Assembly: GCF_002221505.1 (NCBI RefSeq)
Contig: NZ_CP011036.1
Coordinates: 1,240,001 to 1,304,000 of the forward strand
DNA from: Pseudoalteromonas nigrifaciens
GTDB taxonomy: Bacteria; Pseudomonadota; Gammaproteobacteria; Enterobacterales; Alteromonadaceae
Direction: 5' to 3'
Length of the DNA: 64,000 bases
Of the stretch, positions 54,375 to 64,000 are shown in pieces. Within the stretch, counting starts at the first letter, position 1. Each line of letters begins with the position of its first letter. The position numbers and the translations under genes are program-made. The notes beneath the pieces are model-generated. The model ran no database searches and was not told the DNA's origin. It saw only the letters and a list, made by a program, of their open reading frames with translations.

Positions 54375-55667
54375 ATGCTCGAAGCCTTATTTAAAATCCG
54401 CGCAAATGATTCCTCAGTACAACGTGAATGTGTTGCCGGTATGACTACTTTTATTACTATGGTTTATATTGTTTTTGTTAATCCAGCAATGCTTGCCCAA
54501 GCAGGAATGGATCAAGGCGCTGCGTTTGTAGCTACATGTATTGCAGCTGCAATAGGCTGTTTTATTATGGGCCTATGGGCCAATTATCCGTTAGCGTTAG
54601 CGCCGGGTATGGGATTAAATGCTTTTTTTACCTATGGCGTTGTTTTAGGAATGGGCTATACCTGGGAAGCGGCATTAGGTGCTGTGTTTATGTCGGGTTG
54701 TATATTTTTATTTTTAAGTTTATTTAAAGTACGAGAGTGGATTATTAATGCCATTCCACTGGTGCTAAAACAAGCAATAGCGACCGGTATTGGTGCTTTT
54801 TTGGCGCTAATTGCGCTTAAAAGTGCAGGGATCATAGTATCTAGCCCTGCAACCTTAGTGCAACTAGGTGATATTACTGCACCTGGGCCATTACTTGCTA
54901 TTTTAAGTTTTTTTGTGATTGCGGCATTGTTATATCGCGATTTTAAAAGTGGTGTGTTAATTAGTATTTTACTGGTAACAGGTATTGCTTTGGCTTTTGG
55001 TTTGGTTGAATATCAGGGGGTTATGTCTATGCCGCCGTCAATTTTACCAACCTTTATGCAACTTGATTTTAGTGCGGCATTTGAGCTTTCAATGTTGAGT
55101 GTTATTTTTGCATTTTTATTTGTAGATTTATTTGATACCTCAGGCACCTTGGTTGCGGTCACGCAAAAAGCAGGGCTTGCAGATGAAAAAGGCAATATGC
55201 CACGTTTAGGGCGCGCTCTTAGCGCTGATAGCACTGCCACTATTGCTGGTGCAATGCTTGGTACATCTACTACTACATCTTACATAGAGTCGGTGGCTGG
55301 CGTTTCTGTAGGCGGACGCACAGGCTTAACAGCCGTTGTTGTGGGTATTTGTTTTTTATTGATGATGTTTTTTGCGCCACTAGCGCAAATGGTGCCAGCG
55401 TATGCCACTGCCGGTGCTATTTTATATGTTTCGGTACTTATGCTACAAAACTTAAAGTTTGTAAACTGGGACGACATGACAGATGCCATTCCTGTTAGTG
55501 TGGTGTTATTAATGACCCCGCTGACATTTTCTATTGCTCATGGTATAGCGCTTGGGTTTATTTCTTACACCGCGGTTAAGGTGTTATGCGGTAAAAAGGA
55601 TCAAGTAAGTATTAGTGTGTGGATTTTAACGGCATTGTTTATTGTTAAGTTTGCATTTTTATCTTAA
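54375..55667 (+). CDS. NCS2 family purine permease (GhxP/AdeP-like)
   Basis: A 430-residue inner-membrane H+ symporter with about 12-13 helices. RECVAGMTTFITMVYIVFVNP near residue 17, ALAPGMGLNAFFTY near 76, FLFVDLFDTSGTLVAVTQKAG near 248 and GTSTTTSYIESVAGVSVGGRTGL near 295 are diagnostic of the AzgA-like NCS2 branch, which imports adenine or guanine/hypoxanthine. The exact base cannot be told. Ends at a strong bidirectional terminator. Confidence 0.93.
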   Translation: MLEALFKIRANDSSVQRECVAGMTTFITMVYIVFVNPAMLAQAGMDQGAAFVATCIAAAIGCFIMGLWANYPLALAPGMGLNAFFTYGVVLGMGYTWEAALGAVFMSGCIFLFLSLFKVREWIINAIPLVLKQAIATGIGAFLALIALKSAGIIVSSPATLVQLGDITAPGPLLAILSFFVIAALLYRDFKSGVLISILLVTGIALAFGLVEYQGVMSMPPSILPTFMQLDFSAAFELSMLSVIFAFLFVDLFDTSGTLVAVTQKAGLADEKGNMPRLGRALSADSTATIAGAMLGTSTTTSYIESVAGVSVGGRTGLTAVVVGICFLLMMFFAPLAQMVPAYATAGAILYVSVLMLQNLKFVNWDDMTDAIPVSVVLLMTPLTFSIAHGIALGFISYTAVKVLCGKKDQVSISVWILTALFIVKFAFLS

Positions 55668-55690
55668 AAAACTTATTTATCTATCAATAA

Positions 55691-55723
55691 AAAAAGCCCA
55701 TACAAAATTGTATGGGCTTTTTT
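55691..55723. terminator. Bidirectional terminator
   Basis: AAAAAGCCCATACAA and TTGTATGGGCTTTTT, between convergent genes. Confidence 0.92.
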
Positions 55724-55742
55724 TATAAGTTTTAGTACTAAT

Positions 55743-56501
55743 TTACCATTTCTTTTTCGGAGCAAATAAAACATCTAGGTCATCTTGCTCTTGCTCAGTT
55801 TTCTTTTTAAGTGCATTGGCATTCGATGCTCTTAACTCAACACTAATAGCTTCTAAGTAGCCTTCTACTTCTTGGTATTTAGCAGTTACATATGGATCGC
55901 TATACGATACCGCACTGAGTGAAGCATGGGCTTTTTCAAAATACTGCCTAGCTGAACCTACCATGCCTGCAGAGCGCGCCGATAAACCACGTTTAATTTG
56001 GCTTTCAATATTTATTTGTAACTGCAGTTTTTCCATTCGTTTGTCTTCAATTACAAATAGTTGGCTATCGAGGTTACCTTTATTGTGCTCAGAGCGTAGA
56101 ATAATACGTAATTTTTTTATGCCCTGTATTAGCGATACCAATTGCTTATCGTTACTTGGCAGTGAAAGCGATTCGCTATTGCTTCCTTGAACTGGGTTAT
56201 TCAAACGCTCTTTCGCTTCATTTAAACGGTTTTTTAATATTTTAGAACCAGGTGAAAGCGATACCATGGTACTAAGCGCATCATGATTACGACGCTGTAA
56301 AACACGTAGTGTGTTATCTGAAAACGGGATATTAGCGTTATTCATTAACGCTTCCTCGGTTTCCTCAATGATAGCTTTTTGTTTGGTTAGTTCTTTACGG
56401 CGATCAGCTTCTTGTTTTTCTTTATGCTGTTGCACCGCACTTACCCAAAGCGCAATCACAATAAGAGCAACAATGAGTATAATTATAATAGAGACGATCA
56501 T
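55743..56501 (-). CDS. Membrane-anchored coiled-coil protein, hypothetical
   Basis: A 252-residue protein with one N-terminal membrane helix (IIIILIVALIVIALWVSAV, residues 4-22), a charged coiled coil (EKQEADRRKELTKQKAIIEETEEAL) and helical repeats to the C-terminus, ending in a charged FAPKKKW tail. The bulk is probably cytoplasmic. I do not recognise the family; similar proteins seem common in Alteromonadales. Single gene. Confidence 0.8.
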   Translation of the reverse strand: MIVSIIIILIVALIVIALWVSAVQQHKEKQEADRRKELTKQKAIIEETEEALMNNANIPFSDNTLRVLQRRNHDALSTMVSLSPGSKILKNRLNEAKERLNNPVQGSNSESLSLPSNDKQLVSLIQGIKKLRIILRSEHNKGNLDSQLFVIEDKRMEKLQLQINIESQIKRGLSARSAGMVGSARQYFEKAHASLSAVSYSDPYVTAKYQEVEGYLEAISVELRASNANALKKKTEQEQDDLDVLFAPKKKW

Positions 56502-56772
56502 GTTACAGTTCTCGGGTTCTAAACCTAATTGCTCAATCTTACATTAAATATATAAGAACAGGAAAACTTTGCGCTAATTAACTATAAAAGCAGGCTAAGA
56601 AAGCGTTTAAATCTTAATGCTTTATATGATAATCATTGCTATCTGAAGTATATTTATTGTGCTAGCCTAAGCCTATATTTATTAAATACGATATTATCAA
56701 TTAAAACCTACCATTTGTCGGGTGGTCAGTTTTTAAAGATAAAGTATTTACCCCCTCAAAAACGAATAATAA

Positions 56773-57765
<993 letters not shown>

Positions 57766-57806
57766 TTGTTTCGGTATCTAATACTTAACTGTTAAAAGTA
57801 GCTAAT

Positions 57807-57843
57807 AAAAAAGGCGCCTGTTTTTAAACAGGCGCCTTTTTTA
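57807..57843. terminator. Bidirectional terminator
   Basis: AAAAAAGGCGCCTGTTT and AAACAGGCGCCTTTTTT, a 17-bp stem between cysB and sdaA. Confidence 0.95.
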
Positions 57844-57859
57844 ATTATAATTAAGTGTG

Positions 57860-59236
57860 TTAACACTCAATTATATTAACGGCTAAACCACCACGAGCGG
57901 TTTCTTTATATTTAGTTTTCATATCGTTACCGGTTTCGAGCATAGTTTTAATCACTTTATCGAGTGATACTTTTTGCTCACCACTACCACGAATTGCAAG
58001 GCGTGACGCATTAATTGCTTTTATCGCGCCCATGGCGTTGCGTTCAATACACGGTACTTGCACTAAGCCACCAACTGGGTCACACGTAAGCCCTAAGTTA
58101 TGCTCCATGCCAATTTCGGCGGCATTTTCTACTTGCACTACATTACCACCTACAATTTCGGTAAGTGCGCCTGCAGCCATTGAGCAAGCCACGCCCACTT
58201 CACCTTGGCAACCTACTTCGGCACCCGAAATAGAGGCGTTCTTTTTATATAAAATACCGATAGCGGCGGCGGTTAATAAATAACGCGTAACTATGTCGCG
58301 ATCAACTTCTTTTATAAAAGTATGATAATACATAAGTACTGCTGGTAAAATACCCGCTGCGCCATTGGTAGGCGCGGTTACAACACGCCCGCCTGCGGCG
58401 TTCTCTTCATTTACAGCTAAAGCAAATAAGTCGACCCAATCCATAGCACGTAGGGGGTCGTTACTTACTTCAACATTAAGTTTTAAATGTAAATTAGGAG
58501 CACGACGTTTTACTTTTAAACCGCCTGGTAAAATCCCTTCGGTACGCATACCACGCTCAATACAGGCTTTCATTACCTGCCAAATATTAAATAACTCGTC
58601 TTTAATGTCGTTTTCGCTGCGTAGTGTTTTTTCGTTATGCATCATTAAAGTAGATACACTGAAACCCGACTCTTTACACATTTCCAGTAATTCTTGTGCG
58701 CTACCAAACGGAAAAGGTGCAGGGTTTTCTTCACGAATATCAAGCGCTGCTTGTTTTTCGTTTTCAAAATCTTGGTCAGTAACAATAAAGCCACCGCCAA
58801 TTGAGTAATAAATTTGGCTATAAACCTTCTCGCCATTATTAGAGGCAATAATTTCCATTGCATTAGAGTGCTTAGGTAGCGTTTTACGACGGTGAAAAAC
58901 AATAGCCCCTTGCTTTGGGAATTTAGCCTTATGCGTTTGATTTAAATAAATAACTTGTTCTTTTTCAATTGTGGCTAAAATAGTATCAACCAAATCGGCG
59001 TCGATGGTTTCAGGATCATACCCAGCAAGGCCAAGTATTACTGCTTTACCCGAGCCGTGGCCAATACCAGTTTGGCCTAACGATCCATATAGCTCTACTT
59101 TAATGTCGGTAACGTTTGCTAATAATTGTTTTTCTTGTAGGTCATTAACAAATAAACGAGATGCGCGCATTGGGCCAACGGTATGTGACGAAGAAGGGCC
59201 AATACCAATACTAAACATATCAAATGCACTTATCAT
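57860..59236 (-). CDS. sdaA: L-serine ammonia-lyase (iron-sulfur)
   Basis: Converts L-serine to pyruvate and ammonia with a 4Fe-4S cluster. [20 protein letters not shown] at the start, [19 protein letters not shown] near residue 285, the cluster region [17 protein letters not shown] near 343 and [17 protein letters not shown] near 385 are present. The 458-residue length is typical of the single-chain enzyme. With nudL and pabB it forms the same order as in E. coli (pabB-nudL-sdaA). Confidence 0.97.
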   Translation of the reverse strand: MISAFDMFSIGIGPSSSHTVGPMRASRLFVNDLQEKQLLANVTDIKVELYGSLGQTGIGHGSGKAVILGLAGYDPETIDADLVDTILATIEKEQVIYLNQTHKAKFPKQGAIVFHRRKTLPKHSNAMEIIASNNGEKVYSQIYYSIGGGFIVTDQDFENEKQAALDIREENPAPFPFGSAQELLEMCKESGFSVSTLMMHNEKTLRSENDIKDELFNIWQVMKACIERGMRTEGILPGGLKVKRRAPNLHLKLNVEVSNDPLRAMDWVDLFALAVNEENAAGGRVVTAPTNGAAGILPAVLMYYHTFIKEVDRDIVTRYLLTAAAIGILYKKNASISGAEVGCQGEVGVACSMAAGALTEIVGGNVVQVENAAEIGMEHNLGLTCDPVGGLVQVPCIERNAMGAIKAINASRLAIRGSGEQKVSLDKVIKTMLETGNDMKTKYKETARGGLAVNIIEC

Positions 59237-59336
59237 AATGTGTCTCTTCTGTGTTTACTCAGCACTAGGCTGCTTTTTTGAACGGTCGTGTATAGTAACG
59301 CTAAATTGTGACTATGTAACCATTAATCAAGAACAT

Positions 59337-59912
59337 TTAAACTGGTAAGGCGAGTTGTTTTGTAAAGTTTTTAATGATGCTTGCAGTTGCACCCCAAAGT
59401 AAACCATGTGGGGTATTGTAACCATATAAAATAATGGTTTTACCAAAACGCTGAAAAGGCAGGGGCTGCCAATTAGCCTCGTTAGTTAAATCACGCAGTG
59501 GTAATAAAAAACTAGCTTGTACCTCATTATGATCGTTCTCCCAAATAGTGTGTTTATTAAGCATGCCAACAAAAGGGCTAATGTTAAAGCCGGTGAGTGT
59601 TGAGTACAAAGGTAATTGGCCAAATACTTTAACATTACTGGGCGTAATATTTAGCTCTTCATGTAGTTCACGCAGGGCAGTAGTGCGAAGCGTAATATCA
59701 CTTGCTTCAAACTTACCACCGGGCAAGCAAATTTCACCGGGATGATGGTGCAAATAAATAGGGCGCTTACACAGTAAAATATGCGCATGATCATCTACAT
59801 CAATAAGCGGCAACATGACTGCGCTGGCACGCTTTTTAGGGGTATCTATTCCTTGATCTGGCGCTGCCGTAGGGCTTAACTGAAACCGCGCTATAATGTG
59901 TTCACTATTCAA
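59337..59912 (-). CDS. nudL: Nudix CoA pyrophosphatase NudL
   Basis: A 191-residue Nudix hydrolase. The Nudix box GGKFEASDITLRTTALRELH then EELNI (GX5EX7REXXEEXXI) is near residue 70, preceded by HHPGEICLPGG, the UPF0035-type extension of CoA-specific members. It cleaves CoA to phosphopantetheine and adenosine 3',5'-bisphosphate. It begins 16 bases after the pabB stop. Confidence 0.93.
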   Translation of the reverse strand: MNSEHIIARFQLSPTAAPDQGIDTPKKRASAVMLPLIDVDDHAHILLCKRPIYLHHHPGEICLPGGKFEASDITLRTTALRELHEELNITPSNVKVFGQLPLYSTLTGFNISPFVGMLNKHTIWENDHNEVQASFLLPLRDLTNEANWQPLPFQRFGKTIILYGYNTPHGLLWGATASIIKNFTKQLALPV

Positions 59913-59928
59913 AGCGACCTACTGTTAT

Positions 59929-61269
59929 TTATAATAATGGAAGTATTTTATTTACTTTATCGTATGTTTCTTGATATTCCAATGCAACTTTAGAATCAGC
60001 TACTATGCCACCACCGGCCCAGCAGTGTATTTGTTGAGCGTGGCATACTAAAGTGCGAATAGTAATGCTGGTATCCATGTTACCACAAGCACTTAAATAG
60101 CCTATTGAACCACAATAAATACTGCGACGATGCGGTTCAAGTTCTTCAATAATCTCCATTGCTCTCACTTTAGGCGCGCCAGTAATCGAGCCCCCAGGAA
60201 ATGCTGCAGCGAGTTGATCAACCGCCGTTTTACCCTCTGCCAATGTGGCAGTAACTGTACTAACTAAATGATGCACCGCCGGAAAGCTCTCAATAGCAAA
60301 TAATGAGGGCACCTGTACCGATCCTGGTTTGGCTACTTTACCTAAATCGTTTCGTAATAAATCAACAATCATTACATTTTCGGCGCGATCTTTGGCAGAG
60401 TTTGCCAATAATTGTGCTTGCTGGGCGTCTTGCTGCGGATCCGCTTTTCGCGGTAACGTGCCTTTAATCGGCTTAGTTTGCACTTGATTATCGCTTACTA
60501 ATATAAAACGCTCCGGAGAAATAGACAAAATTGCGCCTTGCGGATGGTTTATAAAGCTAGAAAACGGCGCTTTATTCGCTGCTGTTAATTTAACGTAGGC
60601 AGCCCAAGGCGAGCCTTCATATTGGGCACTAAAACGTTGTGCTAAATTTATTTGATAGCAATCGCCTGTTTTTAAATAATCTTCAATTACGGCAAATTTT
60701 TGCGCATAATCAGCGCGGCTCATATTAGATTGCCACGCAGTTTTAAGTGCAAAGCTAGGCATAATGGCAGGTTGTGCTAAATACTGCTGATAAAGTGCTA
60801 AGCGATTAACCTTAGGCTGGGCAATATAAAACCAACTGTTTTGTTGTTTATCGTATATGAGTGCATCTAAGTACAAGCCAACGGCCATTTGTGGCAAGTC
60901 TATATCGTTTATAGCGCTACTTGGGAGGTTTTCAAGTGTGCGGCCTAAGTCATAACCCAAATAACCCAGCCAGCCACCACTAAAGGGTAGGTTGTTGGCC
61001 GCTTTGTTGTTATTAAGTTTTAGCAGTTCGCTGTTCATTATTTCAAAGCAGCTTCTTGCATCGGGTTGGTTATTTAAAATACTGAGGTTGTTTTGTACTT
61101 CCAGTGTGCTTTTGGGCTCGATGGCAATAATATCAAAACGACTGTCTACATGCTCACTATTGGCCGAATCGAGTAAAATGGCATAAGGCAAGTGGGCAAA
61201 ATGCGCAAATACATCAATACAGCTTTGTGTTATGGCTAATTTTATACAATTATTTTTATTGTTTAGCAT
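59929..61269 (-). CDS. pabB: Aminodeoxychorismate synthase component I
   Basis: Makes 4-amino-4-deoxychorismate from chorismate for folate, with PabA supplying ammonia. GDCYQINLAQRF near 203, the Lys in TKPIKGTLPRK near 268, DLLRNDLGKV near 305 and FPGGSITGAPKVRAMEIIEE near 355 are conserved. 446 residues (E. coli 453). First gene of the pabB-nudL group, divergent from fumA across 165 bases. Confidence 0.96.
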   Translation of the reverse strand: MLNNKNNCIKLAITQSCIDVFAHFAHLPYAILLDSANSEHVDSRFDIIAIEPKSTLEVQNNLSILNNQPDARSCFEIMNSELLKLNNNKAANNLPFSGGWLGYLGYDLGRTLENLPSSAINDIDLPQMAVGLYLDALIYDKQQNSWFYIAQPKVNRLALYQQYLAQPAIMPSFALKTAWQSNMSRADYAQKFAVIEDYLKTGDCYQINLAQRFSAQYEGSPWAAYVKLTAANKAPFSSFINHPQGAILSISPERFILVSDNQVQTKPIKGTLPRKADPQQDAQQAQLLANSAKDRAENVMIVDLLRNDLGKVAKPGSVQVPSLFAIESFPAVHHLVSTVTATLAEGKTAVDQLAAAFPGGSITGAPKVRAMEIIEELEPHRRSIYCGSIGYLSACGNMDTSITIRTLVCHAQQIHCWAGGGIVADSKVALEYQETYDKVNKILPLL

Positions 61270-61434
61270 TTACTACCCCTTTAAGAACTGGCTCGAAACG
61301 GGCGAGGAGGGTATCATAAGTCAAATTTTTTTGGCAGCGTTTAGTTGCTTCCCAAATTAAAAACAGTGCAAACCACCGTCACCGGTTTGATATAGCTTAC
61401 GCGACACCGCGTAACGGTAACTTAAGGAACCACT

Positions 61435-62961
61435 ATGAGTACAATCCGTCAGCAAGACTTTATAGATAGCATTGAAGATGCTTTGCAGTATATTTCCTTC
61501 TATCATCCCCTTGATTTTGTTCAAGCGCTTGAAAAAGCCTATAACAAAGAACAAAGTAAAGCAGCAAAAGATGCCATCGCACAAATTCTAATTAACTCGC
61601 GTATGTCGGCTGAGGGCAAGCGTCCGCTTTGCCAAGACACAGGTATTATTACCTGTTTTGTTAAAGTAGGTATGGATGTTAACTGGGATAAAACCGATTT
61701 AACCGTTCAACAAATGGTTGATGAAGGCACACGCCGTGCATACTTAAATCCAGACAACCCGCTGCGCGCCTCTATTGTTGCAGACCCTGCAGGTACTCGT
61801 AAAAACACCAAAGACAATACCCCTTCAGTTGTACATATAGATTTAGTAGCGGGCGGTAAGGTTGAAGTAATGGTAGCGGCTAAAGGCGGCGGCTCTGAAA
61901 ACAAAAGTAAAATGGCTATGTTAAATCCATCTGACGATGTGGCAGAATGGGTAGAAAAAACGCTACCTACAATGGGCGCAGGCTGGTGTCCGCCTGGCAT
62001 GCTAGGTATAGGTATTGGTGGTACGGCTGAAAAAGCGGCAGTAATGGCTAAAGAGTCGTTAATGGATCCGGTAGATATTCATGAATTAATGGAACGCGGT
62101 GCAGAAACCACAGAAGAAAAGCTACGTTTAGAAATATTTGAACGTGCTAATAAATTAGGTATTGGCGCACAAGGCTTAGGCGGTTTAACAACGGTTGTTG
62201 ATGTTAAAATTAAAACAGCACCAACGCATGCAGCGTCAAAACCGGTCGTGATGATCCCTAACTGTGCGGCTACTCGCCACGTACACTTTACCCTTGATGG
62301 TTCAGGCCCAGCAAACCTAAAAGCACCTAAGTTAGAAGATTGGCCACAAGTAACCTTTGAAGTGGGCGAAGGCACACGTCGTGTTGATTTAAATACCTTG
62401 ACCAAAAAAGATGTGCAAGAGTGGAAAATGGGTGAAACTGTTTTACTTTCGGGTACTATTTTAACGGGTCGAGATGCCGCGCATAAGCGTTTGCAAGACA
62501 TGATCAACTCAGGCGAAGGTTTACCTAAAGGCGTAGATTTTGATAATAAATTTATTTATTACGTAGGCCCAGTAGATGCTGTACGTGACGAAGCAGTTGG
62601 CCCAGCGGGTCCGACAACGGCTACGCGTATGGATAAATTTACCGATATGATGCTAGAAAAAACCGGTATTGTAGGCATGATAGGTAAAGCAGAGCGTGGC
62701 CCTGCTACGGTTGAGTCTATTAAGCAGCATAAGTCAGTGTACTTAATGGCAGTTGGCGGCGCGGCGTATTTAGTATCTAAAGCAATTAAAAAAGCACGTG
62801 TTGTTGCTTTCGAAGATTTAGGTATGGAAGCCATCTACGAGTTTGAAGTAGAAGATATGCCGGTAACAGTCGCTGTTGATAGCGAAGGTGCTAATGCGCA
62901 TACGCAAGGCCCTGCAATTTGGAAAGCTAAAATTGAAGAGCTAGATAGCAAGCTAAAGTAA
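61435..62961 (+). CDS. fumA: Fumarate hydratase class I (iron-sulfur)
   Basis: A 508-residue single-chain class I fumarase of the TCA cycle, using a 4Fe-4S cluster and hence sensitive to oxygen radicals. The N-terminal alpha part has PLCQDTGIITCFVK near residue 61 and AKGGGSENKSKMAMLNP near 143, with PNCAATRHVHFTLDGSGP near 277. The C-terminal beta part has GPVDAVRDEAVGPAGPTTATRMD near 376. Ribosome site AAGGAACC. A terminator follows. Confidence 0.97.
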   Translation: MSTIRQQDFIDSIEDALQYISFYHPLDFVQALEKAYNKEQSKAAKDAIAQILINSRMSAEGKRPLCQDTGIITCFVKVGMDVNWDKTDLTVQQMVDEGTRRAYLNPDNPLRASIVADPAGTRKNTKDNTPSVVHIDLVAGGKVEVMVAAKGGGSENKSKMAMLNPSDDVAEWVEKTLPTMGAGWCPPGMLGIGIGGTAEKAAVMAKESLMDPVDIHELMERGAETTEEKLRLEIFERANKLGIGAQGLGGLTTVVDVKIKTAPTHAASKPVVMIPNCAATRHVHFTLDGSGPANLKAPKLEDWPQVTFEVGEGTRRVDLNTLTKKDVQEWKMGETVLLSGTILTGRDAAHKRLQDMINSGEGLPKGVDFDNKFIYYVGPVDAVRDEAVGPAGPTTATRMDKFTDMMLEKTGIVGMIGKAERGPATVESIKQHKSVYLMAVGGAAYLVSKAIKKARVVAFEDLGMEAIYEFEVEDMPVTVAVDSEGANAHTQGPAIWKAKIEELDSKLK

Positions 62962-62978
62962 TCTAACTTACTAATATA

Positions 62979-63006
62979 CAAAGCGAGCCCTGTGCTCGCT
63001 TTTTGT
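62979..63006 (+). terminator. Terminator after the fumarase gene
   Basis: AAAGCGAGC, loop CCTGT, GCTCGCTTT, then TT. Confidence 0.88.
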
Positions 63007-63021
63007 TTAACTTAAACTAAG

Positions 63022-63212
63022 TAACCTGATCTCTGGATAATAAAGCTATCTCAAGCAGCTATTTTCAGCGCTAACTGCGTTGAATTCACTTGCAATAGGC
63101 CAGCTATTGACGCGTGAATTCGTCTTGTTTTCACTGAAAATCTCTGGCTAGAGAAAATAAAGATAACTATGATTCAATACGTTAGTAAATCTCTTAACCA
63201 GAGTTCAGGTTA
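63022..63212. repeat. Large imperfect palindromic element, about 190 bp
   Basis: The ends TAACCTGATCTCTGG (63022-63036) and CCAGAGTTCAGGTTA (63198-63212) are inverted repeats with one mismatch over 15 bp. Nested inside are ATTTTCAG/CTGAAAAT and TGAATTCAC/GTGAATTC. No coding frame. It looks like a small non-autonomous element or dispersed palindrome. Confidence 0.65.
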
Positions 63213-63373
63213 AATAACCTGTTCTACTCCCCGTAATTTAATTTGCTTAGCAAAAGAGTGAACAGCTCTGACCAGTTCTCTTAAACCACCCCCTTTATAA
63301 GGCAAACCTATGTAGCATAAGCGTTTGCATATTATGCTTGCGTGTAATTTAAACTTTACAGTTATTAGTTGCG

Positions 63374-63387
63374 TTACGTTCACGTAA
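63374..63387. promoter_or_regulatory. Perfect palindrome TTACGT-TC-ACGTAA, possible LiuR operator
   Basis: TTACGT (63374-63379) and ACGTAA (63382-63387) around TC. It lies 227 bases before leucine dehydrogenase. The MerR-type regulator LiuR of branched-chain amino acid catabolism binds ACGT-containing palindromes in related genera; assignment by resemblance and context only. Confidence 0.4.
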
Positions 63388-63524
63388 GCGTAAACCTTGC
63401 GGTGTTTGTTATTTTTAGCTTTTAATACTTGATTGCTTTACCTTTGTGGAATTTTTATGTGCACTTACCATTAAAGCTGGCTATTTAATTCAATGCTGTT
63501 TTGCGCTTGGGTTTATCCTCTCGT

Positions 63525-63553
63525 GGTATAGCGAAGCGTTATCCGAAGTGATA
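63525..63553. repeat. Diverged REP-like fragment
   Basis: GTATAGCGAAGCGTTATCCGA resembles the type A repeats at 13.7 and 14.6 kb (GGATAAGCGAAGCGCCATCC) but with a mismatched stem. Confidence 0.45.
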
Positions 63554-63613
63554 AAGTCTCGGCAATTTCATGCATGCATACCCTTTAGGGTTAACTATTT
63601 CGGAGTATTTAAA

Positions 63614-64000
63614 GTGGTTGTGTTTAATCAAGTTGAATTTGATAACCATGAACAAGTGGTTTTTTGTACTGATAAAGAGTCGGGTTTAAAAGCAATAATT
63701 GCGGTACATAATACTAACCTAGGTCCGGCAGTGGGCGGATGTAGAATGTGGGATTATGCAAATGATGAAGATGCAGTTTACGACGTGCTGCGTTTATCCA
63801 AAGGCATGACCTATAAAAATGCAGTTGCGCGCTTGCCATTTGGTGGCGGTAAATCTGTGATTATTGGTAATGCTAAAGAAATTAAATCTGAGCAATTATT
63901 CCGTGCTTTTGGTCGTCAATTAGAGCGATTAAACGGCAGCTACTATTCTGCTGAAGATGTAAATATCAACTGCGACGATGTTGCAATGATGAACAAAGAA
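63614..64000 (+). CDS. ldh: Leucine dehydrogenase (Glu/Leu/Phe/Val dehydrogenase), 5' part
   Basis: The first 129 codons of an amino acid dehydrogenase, cut by the window end. [57 protein letters not shown] (with the catalytic-type Lys) and GGKSVIIG match the leucine dehydrogenase branch, which deaminates branched-chain amino acids with NAD+. GTG 63614 is chosen because CGGAG lies 8 bases before it. Confidence 0.9.
   Translation, partial: MVVFNQVEFDNHEQVVFCTDKESGLKAIIAVHNTNLGPAVGGCRMWDYANDEDAVYDVLRLSKGMTYKNAVARLPFGGGKSVIIGNAKEIKSEQLFRAFGRQLERLNGSYYSAEDVNINCDDVAMMNKE

Overview
The window looks like chromosomal DNA of an AT-rich marine gammaproteobacterium of the Alteromonadales, most likely Pseudoalteromonas. 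This is inferred from protein character and gene order (bcp-gcvR, perM/bepA/arsC, pabB-nudL-sdaA, zwf-pgl, and DUF2789, DUF2897 and DUF6172 family genes), not from a database search. Most of the window is ordinary core genome, dense with genes and rho-independent terminators. The accessory signal lies in one group II intron, several small palindromic or inverted-repeat elements and a few unusual proteins.

Layout. 0-4 kb: a LapD-type cyclic-di-GMP receptor gene (minus strand) split by a group II intron of about 1.97 kb lying in the opposite orientation; the intron's own reverse transcriptase is frameshifted. 4.1-4.5 kb: four tandem tRNA-Asn genes behind a near-consensus promoter. 4.5-5.5 kb: about 1 kb almost without genes, holding a palindrome made of two facing DnaA-box-like sequences. 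5.5-9.9 kb: MATE transporter, uvrB and a methyltransferase. 10-16 kb: hypothetical genes, queC/queE, small methyltransferases, REP-like hairpins, and a two-gene segment bounded by 24-bp inverted repeats next to a gene remnant. 16-24.7 kb: bcp, gcvR, bamC, a YjiH-type membrane protein, a PagL-like lipid A deacylase, a solitary MlaC-like protein, a membrane ankyrin protein, wrbA and arsC. 24.7-30.7 kb: bepA, a TusA-like protein, perM and a cysteine desulfurase/metallo-beta-lactamase/rhodanese fusion. 30.9-37.3 kb: pgi, zwf, pgl, a SapC-family protein and a secreted isoaspartyl peptidase. 37.4-41.3 kb: hrpA. 41.3-49.2 kb: signalling genes (receiver, PilZ, HD-GYP, MHYT hybrid kinase) with a MITE, rlmI, an HD hydrolase and a VOC protein between them. 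49.3-54 kb: metallopeptidase, two tRNA-Tyr genes, small conserved proteins, a diguanylate cyclase, a YchJ-like protein and a SulA-like protein behind an SOS-like box. 54.3-64 kb: purine permease, cysB, sdaA-nudL-pabB, class I fumarase and the start of leucine dehydrogenase.

How the genes work together. Cyclic-di-GMP and two-component genes recur: the broken LapD-like receptor, PilZ, an operon of a hybrid kinase with an HD-GYP phosphodiesterase, and a receiver-GGEEF cyclase. Outer-membrane and envelope upkeep is represented by bamC, bepA, the MlaC-like and PagL-like proteins and a PspB-like protein. Persulfide chemistry is concentrated at 27-30.7 kb. Pgi, zwf and pgl carry glucose-6-phosphate into the oxidative pathways. 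The most unusual items are the antisense intron in lapD, the three-part sulfur-transfer fusion and the set of small repeat elements.
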